Source: Lactobacillaceae bacterium UBA5807 (GTDB taxonomy: Bacteria; Bacillota; Bacilli; Lactobacillales; Lactobacillaceae). Taken from it: 36,726 bases of DNA. The DNA is taken from positions 1 to 36,726 of the forward strand of contig DIDF01000085.1 in NCBI GenBank assembly GCA_002418005.1, in the 5' to 3' direction. The first letter of the stretch is position 1. Every line of letters starts with the position of its first letter. The notes beneath the pieces were generated by a model, which saw only the letters and a program-made list of their open reading frames with translations, was not told the DNA's origin and made no database searches. Shown here in pieces: positions 34,712-36,726 of the stretch. Made by a program: the position numbers and the translations under genes.

Positions 34712-35263
34712 TCATTTTAATTGATAAATCAAAAGATTCGTAAGTCCATAATTTTTCTTCTTTATCGACTCTAAATTGCCAATATTATCCGGCAAAACGG
34801 TATTATTATCAACCTCACAAATAATTAAACCATCAGTTTTTAACAAGTTCAATTTGACGATTTGTTTGATATTTTCAACAATTTTTTGTTCCTTATAAGG
34901 AGGATCCAAAAAAACCATTTGAAAATTATATTGTTGAGCTGACAATCGGTCCAAAACCTGGCTAGCAGTTCCTTTAATCACTTTAAAAGCATCAGGAGTT
35001 TTGATCTTCAAAATATTATCTTTAATTGCCTTAATCGCTTTTGAAGAGCGGTCTACTAATACCGCTTCATCCATTCCCCTAGAAACGGATTCCAACCCGA
35101 CTGCCCCGGAACCAGCAAAAAGATCTAAAAAAACACCACCAGAAAAATAAGGCCCAACCATACTAAAAATTGCTTCTTTGACTTTATCAGTGGTTGGCCT
35201 AGTTTGATCACCCTTTACAGGATTTAAACGAATTCCACCATATTTTCCAGCAATAATTCTCAT
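34712..35263 (-). CDS. rsmD: 16S rRNA (guanine966-N2)-methyltransferase
   Basis: A class I SAM-dependent methyltransferase acting on 30S or its intermediates. It starts MRIIAGKYGG, the normal family start. SAM-binding glycine-rich segment: LDLFAGSGAVGLE. Catalytic motif IV: FLDPPY. The length is 183 residues. I choose the ATG at 35263 because GGAG lies 7 bases upstream; the in-frame TTG at 35275 coincides with that site. The neighbours ylbG and coaD are as expected. Confidence 0.95.
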   Translation of the reverse strand: MRIIAGKYGGIRLNPVKGDQTRPTTDKVKEAIFSMVGPYFSGGVFLDLFAGSGAVGLESVSRGMDEAVLVDRSSKAIKAIKDNILKIKTPDAFKVIKGTASQVLDRLSAQQYNFQMVFLDPPYKEQKIVENIKQIVKLNLLKTDGLIICEVDNNTVLPDNIGNLESIKKKNYGLTNLLIYQLK

Positions 35264-35284
35264 TTTTTTCTCCAATTTTAGAAA

Positions 35285-35560
35285 TTATTCGTCCGTATCG
35301 TCAAAATCCTGATCTACAAAAACCTTTTTGCCGGTAACATCTTTCAGGAGCTCGCCAAAGTGTGATTCAATTACTTCCTTAACAAATTTTTCTGAATTCA
35401 ATTTGGCAATGATTTGGTCTTTTTTATCTTCATCAACGTACAAAACCACATAACGCAACTTTTTAGAAACAAACTGAATCTGGCCAAACTCGTTTAAAGC
35501 GCGTAAATGACGCAGAGAATGTAAATATACTATTATCCCGGTTGTTTTCTTAAAATCCAT
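35285..35560 (-). CDS. ylbG: YlbG family protein (DUF2129)
   Basis: A 91-residue cytosolic protein beginning MDFKKTTGIIVYLHSLRHLRALNEFG, with YVVLYVDEDKK and an acidic C-terminus. It matches the DUF2129/YlbG family, conserved in Bacillota next to rsmD. The biochemical role is not established. It starts 2 bases after the ftsW stop codon, so it is translationally coupled to ftsW. Confidence 0.9.
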   Translation of the reverse strand: MDFKKTTGIIVYLHSLRHLRALNEFGQIQFVSKKLRYVVLYVDEDKKDQIIAKLNSEKFVKEVIESHFGELLKDVTGKKVFVDQDFDDTDE

Positions 35561-35562
35561 CG

Positions 35563-36726
35563 TTACTTCACCTCTTCAGAGGCCGCTGAGTTCAACAAGG
35601 GAATCTCACTGTGCCGACGACTAATATTGAGTACCAAACCAATGCAAAGAGCCAGAGCAAACATGCTTGACCCTCCATAACTAATAAAAGGAAAAGTTAC
35701 TCCCGTAATAGGTAATAATCCAACAACTCCACCAAAATTGAAAAGAGCTTGAATTGTCAAATATGTTGCTACGCCATAGCAAATTAAGCTTTGATATGGA
35801 TCATCGACTTTTACTCCCAATTGAATCGTCCGCAAAATAATAATCGCCAAAAGGACAATAACACAAAAAGTACCAATTGCGCCCAATTCCTCAGTAAGCA
35901 CAGCCATTATAAAATCAGTATTTGGTTCAGGTAGATACCCAGTTTTTTGAACACTATTGCCAAGGCCAACCCCAAATAGGCCGCCATTACTTATCGCATA
36001 ATATGAGTTAACTAACTGCGTCCCAGACGTTTTCGCATGGGAGAACGGTTGAGTAAAAGCAATGATTCGCTGAAACTGATAAGAATTAGCAAATCGTTTG
36101 ATTCCAGAAAGAAGTGGTAAAACTTTATAAATCAAAAATATCATAGCCACAAAAAAGGCCGATATTCCCGCCAAAGCTTTCTTTGAAGAGAAACCACTTG
36201 CCATTAACATAATAAAAACAATCATGAAATTAATTGCTGCTCCACCAGTATCAGGCTGAAGGAAAATAAGGCCAATTATAACGATGGTTATAATTAAAGG
36301 CTTTTCCATTTCCTTCCACCAACTCTTTGGAGAATCCAACAAAGTAGACTGGTTTTTAGTAATTGCATCAGCCAATAAAATAATCAAATAAAATTTTGTA
36401 AATTCAGAAGGCTGAATGCTAAGTCCACCAACGTGAACCCAACCGGCAGCTCCATTAATTTTGCTACCAAAAAACAACAGATACAACAAAATGATTCCCA
36501 GAATAATTCCAAAAACTTTTAAAAGCATGGGACTTCGCAACTTCTTTATATTGAGCGAAGTAACAATCATAACCAGGATAAAACCAATTAGCGCAAATGA
36601 TAATTGTTTAATGAAATATCCGAACGGACTGCCGCCATTTTGTGCATTAATATTCGCGCTAGCTGAATAAACCATGATTACTCCAATTACACATAAGATT
36701 ATGTATGGAATGAAAATGAAATAATC
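35563..36726 (-). CDS. ftsW: FtsW peptidoglycan polymerase, partial at window edge
   Basis: A SEDS-family lipid II glycosyltransferase of the divisome that works with a class B PBP. The frame continues through the right edge: codons upstream of 36675 read DYFIFIPYIILCVIGVIM without a start, so the true N-terminus is outside. At least 387 residues are visible with about ten membrane helices. The family signature GVTFPFISYGGSS lies near the C-terminus and the conserved QPDTGGA and PNTDFIMAVLTEELG are present. The location beside ylbG and rsmD favours FtsW over RodA, although the sequence alone does not fully separate them. Confidence 0.93.
   Translation of the reverse strand, partial: DYFIFIPYIILCVIGVIMVYSASANINAQNGGSPFGYFIKQLSFALIGFILVMIVTSLNIKKLRSPMLLKVFGIILGIILLYLLFFGSKINGAAGWVHVGGLSIQPSEFTKFYLIILLADAITKNQSTLLDSPKSWWKEMEKPLIITIVIIGLIFLQPDTGGAAINFMIVFIMLMASGFSSKKALAGISAFFVAMIFLIYKVLPLLSGIKRFANSYQFQRIIAFTQPFSHAKTSGTQLVNSYYAISNGGLFGVGLGNSVQKTGYLPEPNTDFIMAVLTEELGAIGTFCVIVLLAIIILRTIQLGVKVDDPYQSLICYGVATYLTIQALFNFGGVVGLLPITGVTFPFISYGGSSMFALALCIGLVLNISRRHSEIPLLNSAASEEVK

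Overview
The window is AT-rich, gene-dense chromosomal DNA from a low-GC Gram-positive, most likely a member of the Lactobacillaceae. The reasons are the gene order ftsW-ylbG-rsmD-coaD-ylbL/sepM-comEA-comEB-comEC-holA-rpsT/rpsO-rnj-TPR-tuf-tig-clpX-engB, AGGAGG-type ribosome sites, frequent TTG starts, a peptidoglycan O-acetyltransferase of OatA type, and a paralogous RNase J. I cannot name the species. Most genes lie on the minus strand.

Layout, left to right. 1-2450: an S1-domain regulator (-), a DedA membrane protein (+), two small unrecognised proteins (+) and tRNA-Ser(CGA) (-) with its own promoter and terminator. 2448-2888: an unrecognised 146-residue protein (+). 2938-7181: a translationally coupled minus-strand operon rnz-lapA-recJ-apt. 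7286-8333: a two-gene plus-strand unit ending in a lipoprotein. 8406-13679: oatA, obgE and uvrC (-). 13826-16058: a polar amino acid ABC transporter with a substrate-binding protein/permease fusion (-). 16241-16420: a 59-residue basic protein (+). 16505-19187: argG-argH (-). 19360-27898: engB-mazG-like, clpX, tig, tuf, a TPR-like gene, an RNase J2-like nuclease and rpsO (-). 28139-28396: rpsT (+). 28543-33104: comEA-comEB-comEC-holA (-). 33168-36726: ftsW-ylbG-rsmD-coaD-sepM (-), with ftsW running off the right edge.

Functionally this is housekeeping: translation and RNA decay (tuf, rpsO, rpsT, rnj, rnz, rsmD, S1 protein), protein folding and turnover (tig, clpX), GTPases of ribosome assembly (obgE, engB), DNA repair and replication (uvrC, recJ, holA), nucleotide and CoA metabolism (apt, coaD, mazG-like), arginine synthesis (argGH), cell wall and division (oatA, ftsW), and DNA uptake (comEA/EB/EC). 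Many units end in clear intrinsic terminators, several of them bidirectional between convergent genes.

I see no mobile element, CRISPR array, defence island or new multi-gene system. The points most worth checking are comEC, which has an in-frame TAA stop inside its metallo-hydrolase domain and no good start codon; a 45-residue cysteine-containing peptide gene; a structured rpsO leader; a nested inverted repeat upstream of dedA; and TG(C/T)ATAAAA elements shared by the amino acid transporter and argG upstream regions.
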